A stretch of 7,670 bases of DNA from contig CAJXBY010000126.1 in assembly GCA_913051905.1 (NCBI GenBank), positions 1-7,670 of the forward strand, read 5' to 3'. Position 1 is the stretch's first letter, and the number at the start of each line of letters is the position of its first letter. Shown here piece by piece: positions 1 to 6,852 of this stretch. The translations under genes and the position numbers were made by a program. The notes under the pieces are model-generated. The model saw only the letters and a program-made list of their open reading frames with translations. It did not search any database and was not told the DNA's origin. The stretch comes from an uncultured Gammaproteobacteria bacterium (GTDB taxonomy: Bacteria > Pseudomonadota > Gammaproteobacteria > Arenicellales > UBA868).

Positions 1-1120
1 TCGGCGAAGTGATCACGGGCCAGCCGGCGATGCCGGCGGCCGCAAGCGAACCGCCGAAGCCGAGGATCACACCCACTAGACCACCGATCAATGACACGGC
101 GACCGCTTCAGTGACGAACTGCAGCAGGATATCCCGGCCTCTGGCACCCACAGCCATGCGCAAGCCGATCTCTCGCGTTCGCTCGGTGACCGAAACCAGC
201 ATGATGTTCATGATGCCGATTCCGCCGACAATCAGAGAAATACCGGCGACGGCCGCCAGCAGCATGGACATCGCACGCTCCGACTTTGCCCGCGCCTCGA
301 GGTATTGGGCGATATTACGTACATAGAAATCATCCGGCTGACCAGGGCGGATCCGGTGACGCTCTCGCAGAATTTCTATGATCTGCTGTTCGGCTTCACC
401 CAAAAGATCGGCTGAACGTGCTTTCACGGTAATGTCGCGAACGAATCGGCCACGGAACCGTTCACCTACATTCATGCGCGACTTGGCAGTTGATATCGGC
501 ACGAACACCACATCGTCATGATCACGACCCCAGGATGATTCACCCTTGGGTCGCGTCACACCGATCACTCGGAACGGTATGCGGTCGATGCGAATGATCA
601 TACCGATAGGATTCTGATCGCCCAGCAATTGCTCGACGATGGTCTCTCCAATTATCGCCACTTTGGCAGACGCACGTTCTTCCTGTGGGTTGAAGGTACG
701 GCCGTCACCAATGGTCCAGTCCCTTGCACGGAGGTAGGCATCGCCTACGCCGTAAACCGTTGTAAACCAGTTGCTGTTGCCGAAAACTACCTGACCCGTT
801 GTTCGAACCGTCGGCGCTGCAATCGCAATGGCCGGCGCCTGCCGCTCGATGGCCTCCGCATCGGCCCGGGTCAACGAGACCTTGCTGTTGGAGCCGCCCC
901 GGACTCCGCCGGAAACGCTGGTCCCGTTGCGAACGAACAGTACATTCTCGCCTAGGCCCTGTATCGCTTCGTCGATTCGCCTTTCGGCACCTTTTCCCAC
1001 GCCGACCATGGCAATCACGGCCGCAACGCCAATGATGATGCCGAGCGTGGTCAGGGCCGTGCGCAGTTTGTTGGAACGCAGCGAGGCCGCGGCACTGAAC
1101 AGACAGTCCAGAAACGTCAT
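1..1120 (-). CDS. MacB-type ABC transporter permease, C-terminus cut by window edge
   Basis: Inner-membrane permease of the MacB/FtsX-like family, expected to couple ATP hydrolysis by the neighbouring ATPase to periplasmic movement that drives substrate through the adaptor and an outer-membrane channel. My reading from ATG at 1120 gives 373 residues with no stop before the left edge. In order it shows a short cytoplasmic N-terminus ([19 protein letters not shown]), TM1 at about residues 22-42, a large periplasmic core domain (about 45-280), TM2 at about 284-309, the family-typical cytoplasmic segment [17 protein letters not shown] (310-326) and TM3 at about 338-366. The fourth helix and the stop should lie outside the window; stand-alone family members are about 400 residues, so roughly 30 are missing. 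The start overlaps the stop of the ATPase gene as ATGA, implying translational coupling. Unlike E. coli MacB it has no fused ATPase domain. The substrate cannot be read from sequence; macrolides, peptides or lipophilic compounds are typical for the family. Confidence 0.93.
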   Translation of the reverse strand, partial: MTFLDCLFSAAASLRSNKLRTALTTLGIIIGVAAVIAMVGVGKGAERRIDEAIQGLGENVLFVRNGTSVSGGVRGGSNSKVSLTRADAEAIERQAPAIAIAAPTVRTTGQVVFGNSNWFTTVYGVGDAYLRARDWTIGDGRTFNPQEERASAKVAIIGETIVEQLLGDQNPIGMIIRIDRIPFRVIGVTRPKGESSWGRDHDDVVFVPISTAKSRMNVGERFRGRFVRDITVKARSADLLGEAEQQIIEILRERHRIRPGQPDDFYVRNIAQYLEARAKSERAMSMLLAAVAGISLIVGGIGIMNIMLVSVTERTREIGLRMAVGARGRDILLQFVTEAVAVSLIGGLVGVILGFGGSLAAAGIAGWPVITSP

Positions 1121-1860
1121 ACCAGTGAAGGTCCTGATTCCGGAGGATTCACGGTTCCCACTTCGCCCGCTCCATCCTGTGCCTGATCCCCGATGAGGCG
1201 ACCGTCGCGGAAGGTCAGCAGCCGGCGTGCATAGCGCGCTACATCGCGCTCATGCGTCACCAGAATGACCGTCATCCCGCGGCCGTTGAGCTCGTCCAGC
1301 AGGGCCATGATCTCGCGACCCGTCGCGCTGTCCAACGCACCGGTTGGTTCATCCGCAAGTACGATACCCGGATCATTGACGATCGCCCGAGCGATCGCGA
1401 CCCGCTGCATCTGTCCACCAGAGAGCTGTGTCGGCAAATGATGACGTCGGTCCGCCAGACCAACAGCATCGAGTGCTCGAGCTGCCTTCTCGGCACGTTC
1501 CACACGAGGTGCCCCGCTGTACAGCAGTGGCAGTTCCACATTGGCCTGGGCGGTCGCACCCGCCATCAGGTTGAAGGCCTGGAACACGAAACCGACCTTG
1601 CTACGTCGGACCCGGGCAAGGTCATCGCGGGCCATCCGGCGCACGTCCTCACCATCAAGCTGGTATTCCCCGGATGTTGGGGTGTCCAAACAACCGAGCA
1701 CGTGCATGCAGGTCGACTTGCCTGATCCTGATGGTCCCATGATGGCCACGAACTCTCCGTGGGCGATGTCTACAGTCAGGTCTTTAAGCGCATGGACGAC
1801 TTGGGAGCCCATCGAAAACTCCCGACCCAGAGCCCGCGTGCGGATGACTGCCGACACCAT
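1117..1860 (-). CDS. ABC transporter ATP-binding protein, MacB/LolD family
   Basis: Cytoplasmic ATPase of a split MacAB-type exporter, 247 residues, slightly longer than the usual 220-235 because of a hydrophilic C-terminal tail (about 225-247). All nucleotide-binding motifs are present: Walker [10 protein letters not shown] (42-50), Q-loop Gln94 in VFQAFNLM, signature LSGGQ (146-150) followed by MQRVAIARA, Walker B IVLADE (166-171) with catalytic Glu171, D-loop GALD (174-177) and switch His203 in VTHERD. The DEPTGALD and HVLGCLD segments are typical of the MacB/LolD/YknY group. The segment after the Q-loop ([15 protein letters not shown]) departs from the more common LLPRLTALENVELPL pattern. 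ATG at 1860 lies 15 bases after the adaptor stop. The adjacent AGGA is only 1 base from this ATG, so GTG at codon 2 is a possible alternative start. The gene ends in a 4-base overlap with the permease start. Confidence 0.96.
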   Translation of the reverse strand: MVSAVIRTRALGREFSMGSQVVHALKDLTVDIAHGEFVAIMGPSGSGKSTCMHVLGCLDTPTSGEYQLDGEDVRRMARDDLARVRRSKVGFVFQAFNLMAGATAQANVELPLLYSGAPRVERAEKAARALDAVGLADRRHHLPTQLSGGQMQRVAIARAIVNDPGIVLADEPTGALDSATGREIMALLDELNGRGMTVILVTHERDVARYARRLLTFRDGRLIGDQAQDGAGEVGTVNPPESGPSLV

Positions 1861-1875
1861 GTCCTGCGGCTGCCC

Positions 1876-3375
1876 TCAGAGTGAGCCGGATGCCCGTCCG
1901 ACAATGACGCTGTCGCCCTCTGCGATATCAGCGCTGACGACTTGCGTGTACGTCCCATCCGATAGGCCCGCCGTCACCGGTATGGCTACCGGCTGGCCGC
2001 CAGCGTTCAGTGCCCACAACGTGGCCCGACGATAACCCGCACTCTTGGCCTCAACACGCATGAGCTGGTACTGCTTCTTCTGCTCCGGGCTGAGTAACTC
2101 TTTAACCCGACGGGCCGCCTGGGTCCGCAGCTGGGTGATCGCCTCGCGGAATTCGTCACCGGAAACGCCACCCTGCCGCAGGCCGCCGATCGACTGTCCC
2201 ATCTCGGCGTAAATCGATTTCACGGCCGTCAGCTGTTCTGCACTCAACTCCAGCCTTTCGTCCAGCGCCTTGATCATCGCACGCATCCTTTCGCGCCCTC
2301 CCCCTGATCCGGAAGAACTGGAGCTTTTACTTTTGGCACCGGCCGGTGTGAACCGCAACGCCGCTGACGGCACCCGCAATACGTCTTTTTTCTGACCTAC
2401 GATGATCTCTATACTGGCTGTCATTCCAGGCAGCAGACTCTGGTCGTGGTTTCGGGTACCGACAATGATGACGTAAGTCACGACACCGGAGACCTCCACC
2501 GGCTGCTTTCGGACCTGGATAACTTCTCCCGTAAACACCCGATCGGGGTAAGCGTCTACCATGAAGCGGGTTAGCTGTCCTTCGGTAACACCTCCGATAT
2601 CTGCCTCGTCGACACTGACCTCTAGCTGAATATCACTGAGGTCCTGCGCCAGAATGAACAGCACCGGGGCCTGCAGGCTTGCAGCTACAGTCTGGCCGAC
2701 ATCTGCGGCACGGTTGATTACGACGCCTTCAACCGGTGACCTGATGAGCGTGTGGCCGAGCTCGAGTTCAGCCTCGAGCAACTTGCCTTTGCGGGACTCT
2801 ACCTGGGCTAGCGCAGTCTGCACCTGGGCGTTTTGTTTTTTGAGACCGGCCAGGGTTCCATCAACACGGGCCTGGGCCTGGTCGTGCAATGCCACGGCCC
2901 GATCAACAGTGCTGTCGGGTACGACCTTCCGGGTAAAAAGCGAGCGCTGGCGCGCGAGATCCTCGGCAAGCTCGGCCAAAGCGGCACGACTGCCGGAAAG
3001 CTCAGCCTGGAGTTCTTCCATGGCCGCTTTTTGCATGTTTACATTGGCTCTGGCATACGCGAGATCCGCTTCGGCCACCTTCAGCCTTGCTTCAAACGGT
3101 GCGGAGTCGATCCTGGCGATGATGGCGCCGGCCTCAACCCGGGAATTGAAGTCGACCAGCACTTCGGCGATCTGCCCAGAGACCTGGGAACCGATCTCGA
3201 CGGTCATGACCGGCTGCACCCGTCCAGTCGAGGAGATCACCATCTGAATCTCGCCACGATCGACATTAGCCAGACGGTAGGCCGGTGACTCCTCTTCACC
3301 TTCCAGTTGGAAAAAACCGTAGGCTCCCAGGGCAATGAAAATCAGAATGACAAGCAGCCATATCCAGCGCCGCAT
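1876..3375 (-). CDS. MacA-like periplasmic adaptor (membrane fusion protein) with an extra helical domain
   Basis: Membrane-anchored periplasmic adaptor linking the MacB-type permease/ATPase to an outer-membrane channel. Of its 499 residues, the first 22 form a signal anchor (RRWIWLLVILIFIALGAYGF). Next come a first lipoyl half (about 55-95, with GSQVSGQIAEVLVDFNSRV), a long coiled-coil hairpin (about 96-205), the second lipoyl half (IRSPVEGVVINRAADVGQTV, 211-230), a beta-barrel domain with VSVDEADIGGV (254-263) and LPGMTASIEI (315-324), and a membrane-proximal domain at about 448-496. E. coli MacA is about 370 residues. The excess is mainly a segment at about 345-447 between barrel and membrane-proximal domain, made of a Ser/Gly-rich linker and a charged helical region with LSAEQ and LSPEQ motifs. 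ATG at 3375 has a strong AGGAG ribosome site and gives the expected anchor. It is the first gene of the operon. Adaptor identity is secure; the substrate is unknown. Confidence 0.95.
   Translation of the reverse strand: MRRWIWLLVILIFIALGAYGFFQLEGEEESPAYRLANVDRGEIQMVISSTGRVQPVMTVEIGSQVSGQIAEVLVDFNSRVEAGAIIARIDSAPFEARLKVAEADLAYARANVNMQKAAMEELQAELSGSRAALAELAEDLARQRSLFTRKVVPDSTVDRAVALHDQAQARVDGTLAGLKKQNAQVQTALAQVESRKGKLLEAELELGHTLIRSPVEGVVINRAADVGQTVAASLQAPVLFILAQDLSDIQLEVSVDEADIGGVTEGQLTRFMVDAYPDRVFTGEVIQVRKQPVEVSGVVTYVIIVGTRNHDQSLLPGMTASIEIIVGQKKDVLRVPSAALRFTPAGAKSKSSSSSGSGGGRERMRAMIKALDERLELSAEQLTAVKSIYAEMGQSIGGLRQGGVSGDEFREAITQLRTQAARRVKELLSPEQKKQYQLMRVEAKSAGYRRATLWALNAGGQPVAIPVTAGLSDGTYTQVVSADIAEGDSVIVGRASGSL
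2035..2343 (-). other. Inserted Ser/Gly linker and LTXXQ-like (Spy/CpxP-type) helical domain within the adaptor
   Basis: Residues about 345-447 of the adaptor interrupt the usual join between the barrel strand ending VLRVPSAALRF and the membrane-proximal domain beginning YRRATLWALNAGG. Residues 348-360 are a flexible linker (KSKSSSSSGSGGG). Residues about 362-446 are rich in Glu, Gln, Lys, Arg and Ala and predict as helices, with two motifs, ELSAEQLTAVKSIY (376-389) and LLSPEQKKQYQLMR (427-440), separated by a helix FREAITQLRTQAARRV. This arrangement resembles periplasmic Spy/CpxP/LTXXQ proteins, which bind unfolded proteins or metals. The family assignment rests on motif and pattern only and is inference. 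Confidence 0.6.
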
Positions 3376-3381
3376 AGTGGT

Positions 3382-3386
3382 CTCCT
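3382..3386 (-). promoter_or_regulatory. Strong ribosome binding site of the adaptor gene
   Basis: On the minus strand AGGAG sits 6 bases before the ATG at 3375. It is the best Shine-Dalgarno match at any start in the window and supports this start for the first gene of the efflux operon. Confidence 0.75.
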
Positions 3387-3395
3387 GCTAATGAA

Positions 3396-3410
3396 CGCGC
3401 CGTTGGCGCG
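3396..3410 (-). repeat. Short perfect hairpin in the leader of the efflux operon
   Basis: A perfect 6-bp inverted repeat with a 3-base loop (CGCGCC-AAC-GGCGCG on the minus strand) lies 9 bases upstream of the AGGAG of the adaptor gene. No T-run follows, so it does not look like an intrinsic terminator. It could be a leader hairpin influencing translation or mRNA stability, or a protein-binding palindrome; that role is inference. Confidence 0.45.
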
Positions 3411-3451
3411 ACCTCTTTACCGGCTTTGAGTTCACATCCTCAGCCTCGATA

Positions 3452-3475
3452 CCGGCGAGCGTCGAAGTCCGCCGG
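3452..3475 (-). repeat. Inverted repeat between typA and the efflux operon
   Basis: CCGGCG and CGCCGG form a 6-bp perfect inverted repeat with a 12-base spacer, in the gap between the typA stop (3550) and the adaptor start (3375). There is no following T-run. It may be a weak transcript-end structure for typA or an operator-type element, and in GC-rich DNA it could also be chance. Confidence 0.3.
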
Positions 3476-3515
3476 GACCCGATCCGGATAACATTGGTCC
3501 ACTGAGAATGACATG

Positions 3516-3544
3516 ACTATAGCGCGATGACCCACCATCAGTAA
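3516..3544 (-). promoter_or_regulatory. Tentative promoter for the efflux operon
   Basis: On the minus strand a TATAGT (-10-like, 5 of 6 matches) lies at 3516-3521, just after the typA stop, with a poor -35 (TTACTG at 3539-3544) at 17-base spacing. It would give a leader of about 130 bases before the adaptor ATG, containing both inverted repeats. The -35 is weak, so either an activator is needed or the operon reads through from typA. Confidence 0.25.
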
Positions 3545-3549
3545 GCCGT

Positions 3550-5373
3550 CTATGCCACCCTGGATGCTCGTTTTCGCTCGTGTTCACGCAACAGTTTTTT
3601 GCGGATCCGGATCGAAGTCGGTGTGACCTCGACCAGTTCATCGTCATTGATAAACTCCAGTGCGTATTCCAGGGTCAGTTCGACCGGCGGCGTGAGCAGA
3701 ACATTTTCATCACTCCCGGCAGCCCGGATGTTGGTTAACTGTTTGGCTTTCAGCGGATTCACCACCAGATCATTACCGCGCGAGTGGATGCCGATCACCA
3801 TCCCTTCATACACGTTTTCCCCCGGGCCGATGAACATCCTGCCCCGCTCCTGTAGATTGAACAGAGCATAGGCAAGCGATTTTCCACTGCTCATCGAGAC
3901 CAGCACGCCATTACTGCGCTCGCCAAGGCGAGATTGAATCCGTGGCCCATAGTGATCGAAGGCGTGGTACATAAGCCCGCTTCCGCTGGTGATGGTCATA
4001 AACTCTGAGTGGAAACCGATTAACCCGCGGCTTGGCACCAGAAAATCTAGCCGTACACGGTCAAGACCGTCCGGAACAATATCCTGGAGATCTGCACGAC
4101 GTTCGCCGAGCCTTTCCATAACCCGCCCCTGATGTGCAACCTCTACATCTACCGTGAGCGTTTCCCAGGGTTCGTGCATCGTCCCGTCGATTTCACGCAT
4201 GATCACCTCAGGCCGTGAGATCGCAAGTTCGTACCCCTCACGCCGCATATTCTCGACCAGGATCGACAAGTGCAGTTCCCCACGACCGGAAACTCTAAAT
4301 TTATCCGGGTCGGCCATCGGTTCAACCCGCAGTGCAACGTTGTGGATCAGTTCCCTAGACAAGCGTTCGGCTAGATTTCTGCTCGTGACGTAATGCCCGT
4401 CCTGACCGGCCAACGGTGAGTCATTGACGCGGAACGTCATGCTCAGTGTCGGCTCATCCACTTTCAGTGGTTCCAGACGGTCAACATTTTCGGGCTCACA
4501 CAGGGTGTCGGATATCCGTAGCCCTTCGATGCCCGTAAACGCCACGATGTTGCCCGCATCCGCCTGCTCGAGTTCGACTCGCTCGAGGCCATCAAACCCG
4601 AGAATCTGTAAAACCCGTCCATCCCGTACCCGGCCATCTGCACTGGCGATACACACGGTGTCATTGCGGCGAAAGCTGCCGCGCTGTACCCTGCCGATCC
4701 CGATCACACCGACATAATTCGAATAGTCAAGGGCGCTGACCTGCAGCTGGAATGGTCCATCGAGGTCCACCTGAGGCGGCGGCACGTGCTCTACCACGGC
4801 GCTGAACAGGACATCCATATCGCCGGTACTCGAGTCACTCTCCAACGTAGCCCATCCTTCCAGGGCTGAAGCGTAGATCACCGGAAAGTCCAGCTGCTGG
4901 TCGGATGCACCCAGACGGTGAAAAAGCTCGAATGTCTCGTCGACAACCCAATGGGGGCGAGAACCCTGTCGATCTATCTTGTTGACCACCACAATCGGAT
5001 TTAGGCCGTAGGCGAGAGCCTTTTGCGTGACGAAGCGGGTCTGTGGCATCGGTCCTTCGACTGCGTCGACCAGCAGCAGCACCGAGTCCACCATGGAAAG
5101 CACACGCTCAACTTCACCGCCGAAGTCGGCGTGGCCCGGGGTGTCGACAATGTTAATCTGACAGTCCTGCCAGCGGATGGCGGTGTTCTTAGAAAAGATA
5201 GTAATGCCCCGTTCACGCTCCAGATCATTCGAGTCCATGACGCGTTCCGGTAACGTGCTTCGGGCATTAAGCGTTCCAGACTGGCGCAACAGTTGATCGA
5301 CCAACGTTGTCTTGCCGTGATCGACGTGGGCAATGATCGCGATGTTGCGCAGTGTGCTGGCCGACTGATTCAT
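3550..5373 (-). CDS. typA: Translational GTPase TypA/BipA
   Basis: Ribosome-binding translational GTPase related to EF-G and LepA, involved in stress, low-temperature growth and late 50S subunit assembly in well-studied bacteria. At 607 residues it has the length I recall for the E. coli protein. The N-terminal GTPase domain has G1 AHVDHGKTT (15-23), G2 RERGITI (53-59), G3 DTPGH (77-81), G4 NKID (131-134) and G5 SAL (169-171). The effector-region sequence is conserved, including [14 protein letters not shown]. The beta-barrel domain II, the EF-G-like domains ([20 protein letters not shown]) and the TypA-specific C-terminal domain ([39 protein letters not shown]) follow. ATG at 5373 matches the family N-terminus ([17 protein letters not shown]), though the Shine-Dalgarno is poor. 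A good promoter lies about 50 bases upstream. There is no obvious terminator downstream, so some read-through into the efflux operon on the same strand is possible. Confidence 0.99.
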   Translation of the reverse strand: MNQSASTLRNIAIIAHVDHGKTTLVDQLLRQSGTLNARSTLPERVMDSNDLERERGITIFSKNTAIRWQDCQINIVDTPGHADFGGEVERVLSMVDSVLLLVDAVEGPMPQTRFVTQKALAYGLNPIVVVNKIDRQGSRPHWVVDETFELFHRLGASDQQLDFPVIYASALEGWATLESDSSTGDMDVLFSAVVEHVPPPQVDLDGPFQLQVSALDYSNYVGVIGIGRVQRGSFRRNDTVCIASADGRVRDGRVLQILGFDGLERVELEQADAGNIVAFTGIEGLRISDTLCEPENVDRLEPLKVDEPTLSMTFRVNDSPLAGQDGHYVTSRNLAERLSRELIHNVALRVEPMADPDKFRVSGRGELHLSILVENMRREGYELAISRPEVIMREIDGTMHEPWETLTVDVEVAHQGRVMERLGERRADLQDIVPDGLDRVRLDFLVPSRGLIGFHSEFMTITSGSGLMYHAFDHYGPRIQSRLGERSNGVLVSMSSGKSLAYALFNLQERGRMFIGPGENVYEGMVIGIHSRGNDLVVNPLKAKQLTNIRAAGSDENVLLTPPVELTLEYALEFINDDELVEVTPTSIRIRKKLLREHERKRASRVA

Positions 5374-5425
5374 AGGTTCTGGTCAAGATCCGGCATATTC
5401 GGAATCCGGGCTGAAAGCGGGCGGG

Positions 5426-5454
5426 ATTATAGGGGGCGGGTCCGGTATTGTCGC
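5426..5454 (-). promoter_or_regulatory. Sigma70-type promoter of typA
   Basis: On the minus strand a perfect TATAAT (5426-5431) is preceded at 17 bases by GCGACA (5449-5454; the last four bases match the TTGACA consensus). Transcription would start near 5419, giving a leader of about 45 bases. The spacer is very C-rich. Confidence 0.65.
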
Positions 5455-5504
5455 CTGGGACCGGCAAAACCCGGTGGGTCCACCCTCAGTCAGTGTTCGG
5501 ACCC
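5438..5504. repeat. Cluster of four GGGWCC-type sites in the divergent promoter region
   Basis: GGGTCC at 5438, GGGACC at 5457 and GGGTCC at 5476 are spaced exactly 19 bases apart, and the inverted form GGACCC follows at 5499. The sites flank the typA -35 and abut the proposed -35 of the MFS gene. The third and fourth extend to a 7-bp perfect inverted repeat, TGGGTCC (5475-5481) and GGACCCA (5499-5505), with a 17-base spacer. The third site is also inside a tight palindrome GGTGG-GT-CCACC (5473-5484). This could be an operator array; GC richness makes chance possible. Confidence 0.35.
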
Positions 5505-5532
5505 ATCACAGTCGAACACTTTTTTGTATAGT
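5505..5532 (+). promoter_or_regulatory. Probable promoter of the MFS transporter gene
   Basis: TATAGT at 5527-5532 (5 of 6 to consensus) is preceded at 16 bases by ATCACA (5505-5510; 4 of 6 to TTGACA). A T-run (5520-5525) lies in the spacer. Transcription would start near 5539, about 30 bases before the ATG at 5568. Confidence 0.5.
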
Positions 5533-5567
5533 TCCGCCGGTCTTTAATCCTGATAAAGAACCAATCC

Positions 5568-6815
5568 ATGGCGATTACTGCCTACCGGCAGCTCGTGACC
5601 GCAAACAAACGACTGCTGGGCTTTGGCTTTGTCATGGCGCTGTGTTCAAGCTTTGGCCAGACCTTCTTCATCGGTATCGTCGGCCCGGACATACAGCGGG
5701 AGTTCAGCCTGAGCCATACCCTGTGGGGCACCATCTATATGGTCGGCACACTTCTGAGTGCTGCGCTTCTGCCCTGGACGGGTGCACTCATCGATCGGTT
5801 CAGGCTACGAAGCTATGCGCTGGCTGCCTGCCTCCTTCTGATCGGTGCCTGTGCCTACACAGCGAGTGTCAGTGGGACTGTTTCCTTGATTCTAGCGATT
5901 TTCCTCCTACGCCACGCGGGCCAGGGACTCGTATCACATATATCCATCACCACCATGACGCGTTACTTCAACCGGGAACGCGGCCGCGCAATCGCAGTTG
6001 CCTCGGTTGGTTTTACCGCAGGTGAGGCGGTTCTGCCGTTCCTCGCCGTCGTTCTAATCGGTACCGTCGGCTGGCGCTGGACCTACGGATCGGTGGCTTT
6101 TTTGATCGGTCTGACCGTGATACCGACGGTGCTCTGGCTGCTGAGAAACCACGAATCAGCACACCGTATCCACCTCGCGCGAGTGGCAGAGAACGAAGCT
6201 GGAGCAACCGACTCTCGGCGCTCTTGGCGCCGGTCTGAAGTACTGCGGAACCGGGTGTTCTACCTGCTCATGCCAGGACTGCTCGCCACTTCGACCATCG
6301 GGACCGCAATGTTTTTTCATCATCTGAATCTTGCCGATGAGAAAGGCTGGTCACATACCTGGATCACCGGCAACTATGCCGTTTTTGCAGTCGCCACGAC
6401 GGTTTCTCTGCTCCTTTTCGGGCGTTTGATTGACCGGTTCAGTGCAGTACGCGTTGCACCGGCAATGCTGGTTCCACTGATCCTATCGATGCTCAGTATC
6501 GCGCTGCTTGACCGAGCCTGGAGCGTCATTCTCTATATGGTGCTGCTGGGCATCCAGTCCGGTTTGTATCACACCGTGACCTCGGCCCTTTGGGCGGAGC
6601 TTTACGGCGTCCGTCATATCGGTTCGATCAAAAGTCTGTACTTCTCACTCAGTGTACTGGCCTCCGCACTAGGTCCCGTACTTATGGGCTCACTGGCCGA
6701 TCTCGGTATGACGCTCAGTACGGTGTGCTTGTACTTTGCTGTCTATGCGGTCTGTGCGGGGCTGCTTCTAGCCAGCACATTACGTCAGTGGGTCCATCGG
6801 GACCGCGACTCATGA
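5568..6815 (+). CDS. MFS transporter, 12 transmembrane segments
   Basis: Inner-membrane secondary transporter of the major facilitator superfamily, 415 residues, the usual length for 12 helices. Both halves carry the loop 2-3 / 8-9 motif A remnant (GALIDRF at 72-78 and GRLIDRF at 285-291). RYFNRERGRAIAVASVGFTAGEAVLP (132-157) in the helix 4-5 region resembles monocarboxylate/OFA-type MFS members. A charged cytoplasmic loop at about 194-228 separates the halves, and LWAELYGVRHIGSIKSLYFS (341-360) is typical of this prokaryotic MFS group. The C-terminus is short and charged. I cannot assign the substrate. ATG at 5568 gives a sensible N-terminus but has no clear Shine-Dalgarno (only AAAGAA upstream). 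It is transcribed divergently from typA and followed after 37 bases by srkA on the same strand, so the two likely share a transcript. Confidence 0.93.
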   Translation: MAITAYRQLVTANKRLLGFGFVMALCSSFGQTFFIGIVGPDIQREFSLSHTLWGTIYMVGTLLSAALLPWTGALIDRFRLRSYALAACLLLIGACAYTASVSGTVSLILAIFLLRHAGQGLVSHISITTMTRYFNRERGRAIAVASVGFTAGEAVLPFLAVVLIGTVGWRWTYGSVAFLIGLTVIPTVLWLLRNHESAHRIHLARVAENEAGATDSRRSWRRSEVLRNRVFYLLMPGLLATSTIGTAMFFHHLNLADEKGWSHTWITGNYAVFAVATTVSLLLFGRLIDRFSAVRVAPAMLVPLILSMLSIALLDRAWSVILYMVLLGIQSGLYHTVTSALWAELYGVRHIGSIKSLYFSLSVLASALGPVLMGSLADLGMTLSTVCLYFAVYAVCAGLLLASTLRQWVHRDRDS

Positions 6816-6852
6816 TACCTTTAAAGAAGTTACCCACTCGCGGGATCTGAAC

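Noticed and set aside
9..1035. Several plus-strand frames of 78-108 codons at the left end
   Set aside because: The minus strand across 1-1120 is one continuous MacB-type permease frame, so these are antisense shadows.
1117..1120. ATGA overlap between ATPase and permease as a possible frameshift or broken MacB fusion
   Set aside because: Separate ATPase and permease with a 4-base overlap is a normal arrangement for split MacB systems, and both proteins have complete family N-termini.
2654..3288. Long plus-strand reading frames of 151 and 197 codons
   Set aside because: They lie fully antisense to the coiled-coil and lipoyl region of the adaptor gene. Their Ser/Ala/Arg-rich, low-complexity translations have no recognisable domain and look like codon-bias shadows.
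5474..6025. Plus-strand frame of 183 codons overlapping the MFS start
   Set aside because: It is out of frame with the MFS gene, and its His/Arg/Cys/Pro-rich translation is typical of a shifted frame; the MFS frame explains the region.
6790..6804. GGTCC-ATCG-GGACC inverted repeat near the MFS stop as a terminator
   Set aside because: The stem is only 5 bp, lies within the coding sequence before the stop, and has no T-run. It more likely reflects coding sequence, though it resembles the GGGWCC sites upstream of the gene.
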